A DNA stretch of 64,000 nt from Lindgomyces ingoldianus (Eukaryota > Ascomycota > Dothideomycetes > Pleosporales > Lindgomycetaceae): the NCBI RefSeq assembly GCF_010093535.1, contig NW_022985167.1, positions 1,531,335 to 1,595,334 on the forward strand, written 5' to 3'. The notes under the pieces are model-generated. The model searched no databases, had not been told where the DNA came from, and saw only the letters and a program-made list of their open reading frames with translations. This document shows, one piece after another, positions 20,823 to 32,984 of this stretch. A program made the translations under genes and the position numbers. Positions within the stretch are counted from its first letter, which is position 1, and every line of letters begins with the position of its first letter.

Positions 20823-21600
20823 TTATGAGTACGCGCTCGATGAGCAGGTAAAAGACCCCCGAACAGCGCCTTCATTATACTGATTGATGATATCCTGGAC
20901 GCTCACATACCCGCCACACCCAAAAACCACGAGACCAATACAAACGACAATTGCGTTTACGACGGAAAAAGAAATGCTCTTCCAGCCATCATACCACTTC
21001 CCTCCTTTAATCAGCTGGAACCAGAAGGGTGCCAGAAAGTTGAATGTGAAACCCTTGGTGAGCAAACTGGACGAATTTCACGTAATTGCTAGGTGTGTGC
21101 ATTTCGGACACGGAACACTGAATTGACGGACAGCGAACAGGCAAGCGAATATTATTTTGGTGGTGGATAAGAAGCTAGAGTAGGTAATTCCCTCTAGAGA
21201 CTATACAAATCATCTCAACGGCCGAAAGTACCTCGGGTGCATCGCTAGCTTGAATACCGGCTGCGATGATAGTGGTGAGGATTGCGGCAATACTGGACTC
21301 AAAGTCGATGTATCCGAAGTTGGAAAACAGGCGTAAACTAGCGGCAGTGCAAGAATAATAGGACAATTATCGAGACAGGGATCCAAACTAGAGCACAGAT
21401 TCCAGGGCGTTTTCAAAATTTCGGAGTAAGGGACTATACAAGGGCAACGTATCTTGACTTGGCCGACGACAGAGTTTTGTGTAGATTGCCACTAATCTCA
21501 GGCTGACAGCTAACAAGACACCGGCTATCATGCCGACGGTAAATGCGCCTAGCACGCCGAGAGAGAGCTGAGATCAATGGTTTCGACAACCAAGCAGATT
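20823..21600 (-). pseudogene. Broken amino-acid transporter (AAAP / Aa_trans family)
   Basis: Three blocks in the right order on the minus strand match fungal neutral amino-acid permeases of the Aa_trans family (PF01490). VVETI, then after a frame change SLGVLGAFTVGMIAGVLLAV (about 21590-21470), is the first two spans. FGYIDFESSIAAILTTIIAA (about 21330-21250) is a middle span. LAPFWFQLIKGGKWYDGWKS to VVFGCGGYVSVQDIINQYNE (21065-20823) is the C-terminal region. An intact gene needs about 1.4 kb, yet only 0.78 kb is present, with frame changes and stops between blocks. Spans 6-9 appear to be deleted. The C-terminal block is still well preserved, so inactivation was probably recent. Confidence 0.7.
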
Positions 21601-22670
21601 GCTAGTTTTTTTTCTAGCTAAGCTTGTGGGATTCTGTTCGCCTTTATGCAGTGTTGTCTCTTTTCCCAATGTGTACTCAGGATCAGCCTTTTCTCCATCT
21701 GCCGTGGCTTGCTACGTTGCATACTATGGCGGAGCCACAAATTCTTGTGCAATCGACCTTTTAAAAGGCTTGGGAGAGTGTGGGAAGCAGGCAACTGTTC
21801 AGGAGACTCAGAATGGCCACCTCCTATTGAGGTGCTCAGATGGCAGGCTAAGTTGAATTAGAAAACTCAAAGTAAAATGGGGGGGAGATTGGGGGTATCC
21901 TGAATTTGTGGGTCGTCATTCATTTTGTTATACGTATTAGTGCGATAGTTTGGTGGGTAGTGTTTAAAAGCGCTACTCGTATTCAGGGAGTCCTATTTGG
22001 TGCTGCCCCTCGAGGGCGAAATCCCGGATCAACAATCTGATAGCGGCACTGCTCCCTATCAGTGGGTCCTTCTAATATTGATTGGGGTTGCTTTGAAGCG
22101 AAGTGGATGGGATACATTGAGAAAATTGAGGAGATTTGCTGGCCAGTCGGCTCGATCCTCTGTATGATAGACGTTGGGTGTATAGAAACATAAAGCTTTC
22201 GTGCTTGGCTTTGCGGATGAGCGAAGAAGGCGGTCGGCATTTCAGACCTCCTCAAGTGTTAGCGCTAAATTAGCGCCGTTACTTCCTTTTCCGAGCACAA
22301 TTTACTAGACTGTGACGTGTACGGGTACGTCATCCTCTTACCACACAGTACACAGACAGTGGTGGTGTGGGCATGGTAGCAAGAAACAAGCATCACGATG
22401 GTGTAAGCTTATCTTTTGCGGAGCTTAATTAGCCTCTTTTTCCGCCACCCATGGATACGTCAATGAGCCGCCTTAAACCGAACCGGGACTCCGCTTGCTG
22501 GAAAACTAGTCAGTGGGAAGAGCGTAGTCAATAAATTCACTTTGACTTGCATTTCGTTGACCTTACATGAGTGAAGGCATCACAACCCGCATCACCATGT
22601 TCTAAAGTCCTTTTCTGCCTAGGAATGAGCAATTCAGTACCGAAGTGTACTTGTTACATTGATGCATCTA
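21601..22670. other. 1.07 kb gap, nothing supported
   Basis: This holds the lost 5' end of the transporter pseudogene and the terminator side of the GMC oxidoreductase. Small frames at 21599-21861 and 22255-21983 have no motif. Confidence 0.5.
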
Positions 22671-24591
22671 CTAAGGCTCTTTACTTCTCCCTTTGATAAT
22701 ATCAGCCGCTTTTTCAGCAACGGCATACATAGTAGCCTGAAGGTGAGCAGCTGGGATCATTGGTATGATGCTAGCATCCACGATAGACAGCTTTTGAATA
22801 CCATATACAAGGAGACTCCCACTGACACAACCCCCGAGTTCTTCAGGCATCATTGGGCAGCTTCCACTGGGATGTGAAAAGCTTGGCTGTAACGCATTTG
22901 TCTTGAGACACCCCTCCACGATTTCATCATCAGACTGGTACTGGACACCCGGAGCAGTTTCTACCGGGCTGTATTGCGAAAGCTCTTTGCGAGCCCAGTG
23001 TTTCCGGTTCCAACGAACGGCTTCGCCCAGCACTGCTTTGTCAATCGGGTTCTGAAGCGCGTTCCATTGAACGATAGGAAATGCTTGGGGATGTGTGGTG
23101 TTCAATTTGAGTGTCCCGCGAGATAGGGGCTTCTGTATCGAAGCAGTGGCACGTCCTGAAGGCTGGATGCCGAATTCGCCGACCGCGGCATCATCACCAA
23201 GATACTCTTTCATAAGAATCTCGCGCTGTTTCTCAAAGCCTGCTAGCAATGCCCTAGATTTTGAGTACTGCTCTGGAAGAAACTGTATAGCTTTTTGTCG
23301 GGGGATCTGAGAAGTGATGAGCTGGTAGTTAGAGGAGAATTGCTTGAATGTGAGAAAGGCGAGGGCATTGCCGCGACCGACAGACCATGGGCCGGAGCGA
23401 CTCTCCTCATACTGCACTGCAGCTGACGCGTTGAACGAAGCGTTGCTGGCAACAGAGTCTGGATTGGGAAAGGCGCGGTTTGATAAGTTGAAGGACATGT
23501 AGGCGGGAACGTGATCTTGGAAGTTGGATCCAACTGCGGGCATATCCTTCTTAACCGTAACGTTGGCAGCTGCTAATATGTCTCTAGGGCCAATTCCAGA
23601 TACCATTAGTAAGTGAGGAGTAAAAATGCCGCCCGCTGCAAGAATGACCTCCTTAGAGGCATATAATTTTGTGGTTGAACCATCGATGCGAGATGTAATC
23701 TTTACACCGCTTGCGATAATCTTCTCTGTATTCTTGTCGTCGAAAAGTATTTCATCAATATGAGTACCGGAAAGGAGCTTGAGGTTCGTCCTGGACTGAA
23801 CAGGATCGTAGTACGCCTTGCGCGCATGAGAGCGGGTAGCGGTTGTGTTATCAACGGTATTAGGGGCCCAGAAAGCCCCAAGTGGGTTCAAAAATGCTTC
23901 GGTTGGCATGGAGATGTTTTCAGCGCGCCATGACTTGAAAATTGGCGCATAGTCGGGGTATTGAAAGCTTGGTATCGAGACCTGCAGGGGGCCGCTTCCA
24001 TATGCGCTCACATTGTAGGTAATTCCGAATTCTCTGCACGAAGATTCTGAGGGTGGGGTGAAGTGGGTGCTTTTCTTGAAGTACGGTTCCAACCCCTCCC
24101 ATCCCCAATCCTCATTCCCAAGGTCTTTCCATGCGTCGTAATCTGCATTTGAACCTCGATCGAACATCATTCCGTTCACGACAGATCCACCACCTACCAC
24201 ATTACCGACTCGGACCGGAAATGTAAGATTGTTAAGATGTGGTTCAGCAGCGCTTGTAATTGGATACATGGCTTCTGTGTTGACGAAGCCCGCCATATAG
24301 GGGATGCTTGTGGCTGGCGAATCATCGATATAACCATTCTCGACCACAATGACCGACTCTACGAGGACACAGTTAGCCAGGTTCAACGACAGAATAGAAG
24401 GCATAAAAGGTACTTGTCTTATCCTCGGACAGCCGGTTCGCAACTACTAGACCTGTAAGACCTCCCCCAACAATTACATAGTCGTACGTTTGCTCGATCG
24501 CTGCCGCGAAACCCGTGCCCTGAGAAACTGGACCGCTAATGGTACCAATTGTCAAGAAGGTAAGAACAATGGCGGAAGAAATATGAGCCAT
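22671..24591 (-). CDS. Secreted GMC-family FAD oxidoreductase
   Basis: Two exons (24591-24414 and 24358-22671) encode 621 residues. The intron GTACCT..CTCGTAG joins LSEDKT-K to SVIVVENG, restoring the usual beta-strand after the FAD motif. A signal peptide covers about residues 1-22. GGGLTG (42-47) binds the ADP moiety of FAD. GMC signature 1 (VGGGSVVNGMMFDRGSNADYD) and signature 2 (GGIFTPHLLMVSGIG) are intact. The catalytic pair is His555 (SHPSGSCPM) and His598 (PAAHLQATMYA). GMC enzymes include glucose oxidase, aryl-alcohol oxidase and choline dehydrogenase; the substrate cannot be read here. Many sequons fit an extracellular enzyme. The neighbouring MFS transporter about 1 kb upstream is on the same strand. 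Confidence 0.92.
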
Positions 24592-25645
24592 ACTCAGAAA
24601 CGACTAGGCAGAAGGCCACGACTGCGAATGAGCAAGAGATGGACACGAGCCGTGGGGAACCAAGTCGACCCTATCGACATTTTCAAGGGACTCAATGATC
24701 AAGGGTAGCCTTGAATCTCTTTAGCCGTACTTATCCCCGCATCTTGGAACCTTTAGGTGCATGAAACAAACGAGATCACCGTTGCGTTATTGAAGGGTTA
24801 CGGGAAGGATATTGTTGTCAAGAGATAGTAATGAGGGACAGTCTTTACTAGGTTCAGGCTAGCAGGCAGGAGTAGCCGATCTCGGGAGCAGACGAAAAGC
24901 TTGCGATTCTCATGATTTGGCAGCAAACAGCATGTGAGATGCAAGCTTGAGCTTACGAGAGATGGATAGTTACTAGGTATTGCGACAGGGCTGGTTGGCT
25001 AAACATGTGCATGCATGGGGCGTACCGGGGAAAAGGCTGGGCAATTTATATAATCGCCCTACCGATATGAAGCGGAACATTCTGCAGCAAGCGCAGATGC
25101 GTTTAATATGATCCTGTCGTCGATAGGGCAGATGGACCTAAAAACTACAGCAGCTTTGTAAAGCCTTTTCATGACATAACGAAAACCGTTGAAGGAGCTT
25201 ATGCGACAGAAGCTGTGGAAGCAAGGAATGGGCGTGAAAGATAAAGAGGAGAGTACGTACACGTAGATTGGAAACACGACGTCATTTGACCCATCCTAAA
25301 GGGGATATATGCTTACTTGGCAGATTTGGGACGAGCCGGGGGTGGAAGTTGCTGATTTCGGGAGTGTAGAGCACTGCACTAGAGACCGCTAAACTGATTC
25401 AAGGTTAATGAAATAACTTATGGGAGAGTTCCCTCGTATCGGTTTGCCGGCAGAAAGGAATTAGGAGCTGCTAGGGGCTAGCATGGGGGGAATATGGCGC
25501 CTGACAGCACTCCACGTTCTAGCTCTGGGTTGCTTCCTTGGCAAATCGTCCCTCAGCGCGCCCTTGTAGTGAAGTAAAAAAAAAGCTGCGTAAATATGTA
25601 AGGCGAATTTTTGCGCATTCAAACAAGAACCTTAAAAGTTCAGCT
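24592..25645. other. 1.05 kb gap between the GMC and MFS genes
   Basis: Promoter side of the GMC gene and 3' side of the MFS gene. No reading frame with family resemblance was found. A CATGTGCATGCATGGGG stretch lies near 25003-25020. Confidence 0.5.
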
Positions 25646-27711
25646 TTATGGAACCCCTTCCCAGCTTGCTTTTCCATTCTTCTCTCCCTCGAACGTTACT
25701 GCCCTCCGTGCCTCCCTTGCTCTTCTCCACTCTGATCCAAAGTACCACTGCAATACAGGTAAAGGCATTAATATTATTATGACAAACCCCAAAGCCACAA
25801 ATGCGGGACCCACACCCGCTCCCTTAATTATCTTTTGTATAAGGGCCACACCAACAGCAGCGAAGGAACATCTCATAAGATTGTTCACTGCTGCACTTGA
25901 AGCACCCTGTCGAGGGCATAGATCTGACACCAACGTTTGATGGATTGCACAGACTGAAGTCGTCGAGACGGCAATGAGAAATTGAAGCAATAAGGGCAGG
26001 ACAATCCATCCCTGTCGTTTCGTTAAGGAAGGAGATGCGAGCGAAAAGCCATAAAAGCATATGCTTAGAATAAATAGCATCGTGACCCAGGGGAGTCGCG
26101 CGAGGCGCGAGCGCTCGAGAGGAAAGTCGGCTGGAAGCGAACTCCGGGAGAGGGTAAAAGTAGGTGGTAATGAGTGGACTGCTCTATGTTTTGAGCAAGC
26201 TTCGAGGAAGTCGCGCTCTAATACATTTCCCATCACTGCTGAACCGACCATTGCGCCCAAGCCTAGAAGTACCATTAGCTAGTTGCGATAGGTGGAAATT
26301 GGGTATGTGGGGATTGGGTATGTTGGGGGTACAAAGAGGAAGAACACATACCGTTTGGAATAAATGCAAGGCCAAGGAAAAGGTCATTCAAGCCAAAGAC
26401 ACTGTTGAACAACCCCGCGGTGCTCACCAATACCATACCCCAAGCTGCGTAGGTGACACCTGCAAATAGCAAACTCAGGAGGATATCTTTCTCGTTCAGT
26501 AGCAACAGCGGCTCCAGGAACATTCTGACTGAAACCTTCGGCCGAACGCAATCCTCCTCCCCCTCATCTACACAAGGCGGGGTGTTGACATTCCCTTTCC
26601 AACGGTTAAACTTTGAGAGTAGAGGCTCGTGGATGCCATGAAGGTCAACCGAACCGTTTCCCGCAACGCTACGAAGGGTCTCAGGGAGAGATAGAAGAAG
26701 CAGAACGAAGATCGTGGAGGAAAGGACAAGTAGTAGGACGAAAATTGATCGAAACCCGAGAGAGTTGGATAAGGCGCCGCCCAAAAGGGGTCCAAAAACC
26801 ATGCTGGCATTGCGAACGCCTTGGTAGGCCTTGAAAAAGTTGTCCGCTTCCGGCAAAGGCGTCATATCTAGAATGACGCCGTTGCCCATGGACACAACTG
26901 AAGCAATACCGGCAGCTTGGATCCCACGGAAAACAAGGAGGATTGCAAAGTTTGGTGAGAAGCTGAGTATGATATTCGTGGCGAGGAAGGTAAATATTGA
27001 GTAGATGTAAGTTGGCCTTCTCCCAAACGTATCAGATATTGCATCCCAAAACATTGCAAATATGCCTTGGAAGATAAAGTATAAGCTGATCGTAAGAGCC
27101 ACGGAGCCGAGCCCAAGGTTGAACTCCTACATGAAAATGTTCAGTAAAAAATTGGAGCGATGCATACATGGTTGAAAACATACCTTCGCAATGGTAACAA
27201 GCAAGGGGAGATAGATATATGGTGTTAGAACTGACAAAGTCCCTGTAGCTCCAACCATTGCCACCACGAACCATTTCTTCTTTTGTGAGAATATGTGATA
27301 TTGTTTCTCAGGCGGTGGATTCCGTGCCTCCGATCCTTCGCCCTCTTCCAAAATCGAGGGCCCTTGGAGGCTTATAGTCCGGATTGCCCCAAGCGGTGGC
27401 CTTTGTAGGTTTACTGTGTGGAAAGATTGGATCACTTTTCCAGATGTGCTCTCCACTGTCTTCCTCTTATCCGGCCATGAATAAAAGCTAGTGACATTGA
27501 CCCTGCTCGCTCGGGTCCAAGATGTCCGATCGTCCTGGTACTTTTCGGGATCAAATTGGTTTTTAATAGAGAAAAAGAGGATGTTCGAGCTCATGGCATA
27601 CACTCCGGTGCCAATTTCACGCCATCCTTCAAGTGTGGTGAAGCGTCGGGAGAGACTGCGGGAGAAATCGGCCCAAGAATTTGCTCGAAGGGATTCTTCG
27701 TAGAGAGACAT
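25646..27711 (-). CDS. MFS transporter, DHA1 (drug:H+ antiporter-1) type
   Basis: Three exons (27711-27184, 27126-26352, 26262-25646) encode 639 residues. Intron 2 is settled by protein logic: G|GTATGT to CTTCTAG|GC gives IPNGLGAMVGSAVMGNVLERDF, the expected loop, whereas the nearer CAACTAG would break the frame. It contains GCTAATG, a likely branch site. A cytosolic N-terminus of about 145 residues precedes TM1, and motif A of MFS is present (WDAISDTFGRRPTY). The central loop (about residues 320-370) is acidic. Twelve spans can be counted. DHA1 members export toxic or signalling small molecules by proton antiport. The long N-terminal tail is typical of fungal members related to dityrosine and quinidine exporters. 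The true substrate is unknown. Confidence 0.9.
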
Positions 27712-28168
27712 CTCTAGAAAGATAGGCGATTTAATTAGAGTCGCTGGAGTGAGTATGTCTCCGGCATTGATGCATACAAGACGCGGGTGGACGTAGAAGG
27801 CATCGTGCTGGGAAGTGCCTTACAAAAAAACTTAAGTGGTAACATCTATGACAGATAAGTGGATCAATCAGCGCACATTTGAAACCTCCCATTGGACCGG
27901 GCTTCAGCTGAACGCATTCCCGCAAGCGGGATCGTCGGGGGCGTAAAACCGTGGCCGAAACAGTTCAAGTTTCCAACGTTTCGCGAACCTCCAGCTCCTG
28001 TCACATCTGTCACTCCTCCGCACGTGCAGCAAATTTGATTTTTCGACATATGGACATGATTCACCTCCATGTCGAGAATTGATCAGCGTGGTAGGAAAAT
28101 AAAAATTCTTTTAGGGACATTTTTATTTTATTCATAGGAGTAGATTCAATAGATATATTTATAGCCTC
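27712..28168. other. Intergenic between the MFS gene and the proline-rich protein gene
   Basis: 457 bases holding the MFS promoter and the 3' end of the proline-rich gene; strongly AT-rich at 28080-28168. Nothing else seen. Confidence 0.5.
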
Positions 28169-29431
28169 TCAAAAATGTAATATGGGTTCAGTATCTCTAA
28201 TGAATCTAAATCCGCCTACCTCACCTCCTGCCGCATTCTGTAGTGGATGAGCTTCGCTAGTAAACTAGGCGGTGAAGCAAGGATGGAACTCACCTTCTCA
28301 AAAGCCTGTTCTTTCAGTCTTCTTTGCTTCCTCTTTCTCTTCATCACAAATATCACTGCAGTTCCGACAATAACTGATACCGCAGCTGAATAATTTTAGC
28401 CAGGCAGCCGAAGCACTAGATTAAGTAGGTCTTGGAGACTTACCAATAACACCTAAAGATATGAGAAGTGTCGATGCTATTGGTGTGCCACGATTATTTT
28501 CCGAGTTCATTGCTATAGCAGTCGGCTTGCCCGGGACATTATTTGTGGTTGTAATCATTGCCGTCGGGCTTATTGCCGCGCCTGTCCCCATGATCTGGCT
28601 TGTGATCCCGGGCGGAATAGCATAACTGGTATCGGCGGTGGGAGTTGAAAATACTATAATTGTACTTTCAGACGATGTGGTCAGAGTTTCAGGAGTTCCC
28701 TCCCCTTTAAGTTTCGACGAAAGTGTGATGGTGACGAACGATGTGGTGTAGTCGGAATTTTGGAAAGAGAAGGCTGGGGCTGTTTGGTCTCTCCCCGTCG
28801 TGGTTGTAATACCCGACAAGGGGCTAGGAGTTGAGGCTAGAGCCTGTGAAGATAGAGACAGAGGTGGAGGTGGGCCTGGAAGTGCAGGTGGAGGACTCGG
28901 AGGTGGTAGCGGTTTTGGAGGCGCAGATTGGGGGCTCGGAAATGTAGATGGAAGGTTTGGAAGCGTAGGAGGGCGCGGAAGTGCAGATGGAGGACTCGGA
29001 GCAGCAGATGGAGGACTTGGAGGCGCAGATGGAGGATTTGGAGACGCAGATTGAGGACTCGGAGCAGCAGATGGGGGAGTCAAAGCAGAAATTATAGGTG
29101 GCCCTGGAGGAGCAGGTGGAGGCAGCCCTAGAGGAGCAAGTGAAGGTAGATCTGGTATAATTGGGTTTGGTAGAGGTCCTGGTATACCTTCTGGCGCTAA
29201 TGGTGCAGCTGGAGTAGGTAATTGGGGTAGATCTGGAGGGCCAGGCCCTTCCGCGGCAGGTTCAGGTACACTTGGGGGATCTGGAGGACCTGGAGGATCT
29301 GGAGGGCCTGGAATATTTGGAGGACCTGGGGCACCCTGAGGACTAGAGGTATCTGGAGAGCCGTCAATTTGTCGTATGCCAACTGCGGGCGGCGGGCGTC
29401 TGCGAAAGCGAATGGACGCCATTGGAGTCAT
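28169..29431 (-). CDS. Proline-rich single-pass surface protein
   Basis: Three exons (29431-28444, 28385-28294, 28237-28169) encode 382 residues. Residues about 30-210 are a low-complexity Pro/Gly/Ser region with collagen-like GPP units and repeated SAxPSPPSA units. Residues about 215-300 are Thr/Ser-rich, as in fungal wall-anchored stalks. One membrane span (ASTLLISLGVI-AAVSVIVGTAVIFVM) is assembled only by splicing intron 1, followed by a dibasic stop-transfer stretch (KRKRKQRR) and a 50-residue cytosolic tail. The layout resembles cell-wall stress sensors and mucin-like proteins, though no WSC or cysteine-rich head is present. No clear signal peptide follows the ATG at 29431, so a missed upstream exon is possible. 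The antisense strand shows a long glycine-rich frame, an artefact of the repeats. Confidence 0.75.
28900..29090. repeat. Imperfect tandem repeat coding for SAxPSPPSA-type units
   Basis: Short units related to GGAGGCGCAGATGGAGGA recur with small changes. They encode alternating Pro/Ser/Ala on the minus strand. Unit boundaries are blurred by substitutions. Confidence 0.6.
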
Positions 29432-31250
29432 TTAGGATAAAGAAAACCGGACGGCCGTTTTGATAGAGAAGTAGAACAAATTATAAGTGGAAAAGTTTAG
29501 AGACAAGAGATACCGAGATTTACAATTGCTCATCGTAACTTCTCACTATCGCCCACAGTAAAAGACGGATGATAGAGTACGCGATGGAATTGTGAAGAAC
29601 GTACCGGCACTAGGCACTTCCGACACGAGTCGCGAGCGACATTATAGTCGATCGTCGTTTGGGGTCAGTAGAAATCAAGCCCCAGTTGCGAGGTAACTTT
29701 GTCTAGTACTTCGGATTGCCGCTTGAGACATGGGGATGTTTGAGGGAAGGGCTTGAAACCTTAATCGAACCTTAAAATCTAGCCATGGTGAGGAACAACC
29801 AGCATTAATCGAAAGGAAAAAAACAAAACGGACCTCTCCAACGAAAATCCTTACCACGGGCCTAGGCCTCAATCTCACAGTCCGAAATCCAGCCCTTTCA
29901 AGTTTCTCCATGCTGCCCAAAACTTGGACAGGGCCATGGAGAAAATTGTCCGGGGACATTCTAGGCGTTCCAGACTGTAGGATGCCGTCTGTAGCATTGT
30001 GAGTACATTGTGTTGAAATCCAAGAACTGGAATGGGGAGCTTGTTGCGATATTCAGTATTTCAGAAGGCAGATTTTCCTAATATCATATAGCGAGGCAAA
30101 TTGTGGGAGACGGCCTGTGAGACAAGATGAGCGACGCACAGAAGTCCTAATGGGATATAATTAAAATGATCATGCCAATTATCACTTCCACTTAACGAAC
30201 GGAAATGCAACAATGGATATAGCAAAATTTGTGGATAGCGAAGACAAGGACTGGCGAGAACCTTCAAACAAGGCATCTAGTTGAGAGTGACTACGTGAAA
30301 GAATCAGCATTGTGCTGATTTGTTTCCGAGACCCGTCCGTTACTCCACACCATCATTGCGCGATTTCTAGATGGCGGGAATTTGCTAAGTCTGATTTGAG
30401 AGGGTATACTGATCCTGAATAGGGTTGCAGCTCGAAGTCGAGGAAGTCGGCCTCAACCCCAAGAACTCGCGACCGATGAGGATTGGCTACATTGACATAC
30501 GCCCAAAGTCAAGTACAGCACATTTCAGTCATACTTCACCTTACGAGTTATTTCGCAGTGAACGAAAAAAAAGTGAGTAGGATATTGCTGGAGTGTGAGA
30601 AAGAGTGCGTTGAGGCGATGCCCTGCGTCCTGCCAGTTAGAATTAGTTCTATGGGATCGAGCAAGCTTCACAGCCAACCAAATTCAGTATGGTGGTTTTC
30701 CAACAGATCGAAGTCAGAGGCAAAACTTGTGCACAGTGGAGGCAGCAAGAGAAACATGATCAGCATGGCGTCATATTCTTAGCAACCCGAATATTACGGT
30801 AGATAGTTGGCTTGTACGCCATCTGAAGCTGTGCAAAGCTGAGGAGAGGGATGGGGGAAGTGCCCAGAAGCCGGCAATTGTGAGCGACACGAACATTGCA
30901 GATCTAATTCTCCGATCGAGTCGTCGCCAGTCGGCGCTTGTTAGCGTGTGTCAATTTTAGTCGTCTGTCTAATCTCATGTCATCCTGTCGGTCTTCTCTC
31001 ACCAATCTCTCACAAGCTGTGCAGACCCCTGCTCAAAGTCCGACGCTGCGCCCCTACCATGCCAAGCCCACTCCGATGTACACACCCGACCATCCCCATA
31101 AGTATTCAGAATCTCACAGTCCATCATCCCATTCTTCAAAGCCTGATTTTCTTCTTTAATGATATTTTAAATTTCTGTGCACTTCTATAGTTATCAATAC
31201 CCCAAAGTCTCTCACTCCAATTTTTCAAGCCGCGTTCCCTTCCTCACGAA
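29432..31250. other. 1.8 kb gap upstream of two divergent genes
   Basis: This is the shared upstream region of the proline-rich gene (left) and the four-pass membrane protein (right). One small candidate gene lies inside (29959-29675, listed separately). Nothing else is supported. Confidence 0.5.
29675..29959 (-). CDS. Small hypothetical ORF, possibly spliced
   Basis: An ATG at 29959 opens 94 codons. A canonical donor (GTAAGG, after RLRPRPV) and a possible acceptor (CTAGATTTTAAG) would remove 84 bases in frame, leaving about 66 residues. The product is basic, with no recognised domain. It is included because the donor is strong, but the evidence is thin; it may also be a lost 5' part of the proline-rich gene region. 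Confidence 0.2.
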   Translation of the reverse strand: MSPDNFLHGPVQVLGSMEKLERAGFRTVRLRPRPVVRIFVGEVRFVFFLSINAGCSSPWLDFKVRLRFQALPSNIPMSQAAIRSTRQSYLATGA

Positions 31251-32038
31251 ATGGACTCCTCACAAGTCCCTCTTCCTAACCGGCCTGCGTCTCCAAAGCG
31301 CGGGCTCTCTACAATCGTGCTTGTTGCAATAACTCTACTCCTGGGGATGCCATTCGCAATCGTCACTATCGTACTCCAGAACCCGAAAATGCCAAATATC
31401 GTTCTCGGGACGAAAACCATTGACGCTGGCCCGAGTGGCACTAAAACCGTTAAGATTGGTCTTCTCACCGGCCCCAATGACGCAAATCTTGCCGGCGCTT
31501 ACATTGCAATTGGTGCGACTGCCATTACGACTTTAGCACTGTGGCGATTCCGCGGCAGCAGCCGAGACCTCTATCTGAAGATCTGGGGCTGGTCCTTGTT
31601 GGGCACCGGACTTGCAAATCTTGTCGGCCAATTTGCTTGTTTGGTGTACATATTCATCGTCTCCTCGCAATACCCGCAGGCGAAGTCGACGGACGAGGTT
31701 CCAAGACTTGACAACGGGCAGTATGATGCGCAGGGCAAGGTGTATTCGAAGGAGTCCTGGGCTTGCATGATGAACAAGCTTTATCCTCAGTACGAAGGCT
31801 CATGGGCCGGAAAGGCGTGCGACGACATGGTATGTTATTTGTAGTCTTCTTTAGGGGCAGAACTAATATTCAATCATAGACTATCGCTAGATATATGGCA
31901 ATCCCCCTGACTATCGTTTCTATCCTTCTATTATGCCTTGCCCTCTGGCAAGTTCAATTAAAGGGTGGATTGTCCTGGCTCCTCGGCAAGAAGAGAGTGC
32001 CAGCGATGACACAGTCAAAGGACTTCATCCCAATGTAG
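31251..32038 (+). CDS. Four-pass membrane protein, unknown family
   Basis: Two exons (31251-31829 and 31880-32038) encode 245 residues. The 50-base intron GTATGT..AATCATAG joins KACDDM to TIARYMAIPLTIV. Hydrophobic segments lie at about 19-42, 80-100, 111-140 and 196-218, with a loop of about 55 residues between the third and fourth that contains two Cys (SWACMMNKL, GKACDDM) that could pair. It ends in a short basic tail. The layout is tetraspanin-like in number of spans only; the tetraspanin CCG motif is absent. No function assigned. Confidence 0.75.
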
Positions 32039-32480
32039 AGTGGAGATGTCTCTGTACATCGGCACGAAAAGAGATACACTATATACCATTATCACGAATA
32101 CCTCGAGTCCGCCGATACCACTTCTCGTATAACTTTCGTGCCGTCCCGTGGACTCAATAAAACTATATTACCCCCAATCATCTGCCACATCCCTTCGCTA
32201 TGAAATTAGTGCTGCCCTCATTAGTGCCGTTTACCAACAGTCCGTAGTCTAGAAATACCACTTCTTTTGCGCCACTGTATGTTGCACACCATAGCCTCTC
32301 GCCATAGTAGCGAGAGCCCAAGGCCGCGCTATCGCTGCTTTCTAGGACCCTGCGGAGGACTCAGCTTAGTTCGTCGGAATCCGCCTCATTGTGTGGTGCT
32401 ATGGAGATTTAGGATCCACAAGAAATGAGATCACTACAACTGGTCCTGAAACCACTCCCTTGAGATCGACTGGAGATGCG

Positions 32481-32984
32481 TCATTCCAATCCTCCGCCAA
32501 CATAAAGCGGAGTCGAGTCAAAACTAGCGAGCGATGACTGGGTCTTGTTCTCCAGCGGAACTTGTGTCAAAATATTAGAAGGAGCCCTCGCCACAGTTGG
32601 CGGAGCCTTTGCCGCAATTGACAGAGATGTAGGCGCTGAGACTGAAACTCGGGGGCGCAAGGCATACTTTTCAGAAATTAGACTTCTATTCGATTTAGGC
32701 GACTTTGGCTTTCTGGGTTCCTTCGAAGGCATAGGAAGTGGCAGCGTTTGGATAGTTCCTCTTGGGCGATCTGAGGATTCCATTTGTGCAGGTATGCACA
32801 TGAGGTTCCCCTCTACAACATTCAATGATTCAAGTTGTTACATAAGTTGTTGCCTCTCTTGGCCTATGTCCTACAACTGTCGAAGTGCATCCAAGCGAGT
32901 CAGCAGACTGGTCCAATCAGCGACTTCTGCTTGAGCACCTTCCTCTTCTACGAGCCCTTGCCGATATGAACCCGTCAATGACAT
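32481..32984 (-). pseudogene. Coiled-coil protein frame with two internal stops
   Basis: From an ATG at 32984 one frame reads as a continuous protein down to 32481, interrupted by TAG (32873-32871) and TAA (32840-32838). Around the stops the context is glutamine-rich coiled coil (LTRLDALRQL, DIGQERQQLM, QLESLNVV), so both could come from single C-to-T changes of Gln codons. A GTAGGA..GTTGTAG intron of 62 bases would remove both stops, but it shifts the downstream frame. The C-terminal half is basic and Pro/Ser-rich. An upstream exon-like piece (EYIWTEAYRKRFREG) near 33170-33125 may belong to it. Unnamed. Confidence 0.35.

Noticed and set aside
28800..29131. Long glycine/arginine-rich frames on the plus strand
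   Set aside because: They are the antisense reading of the proline-rich repeats on the minus strand, which has proper exons and a membrane span.
22671..32038. Possible secondary-metabolite cluster (oxidoreductase plus MFS transporter)
   Set aside because: No polyketide, peptide or terpene synthase and no pathway regulator lies in the window; the flanking genes are structural membrane proteins.
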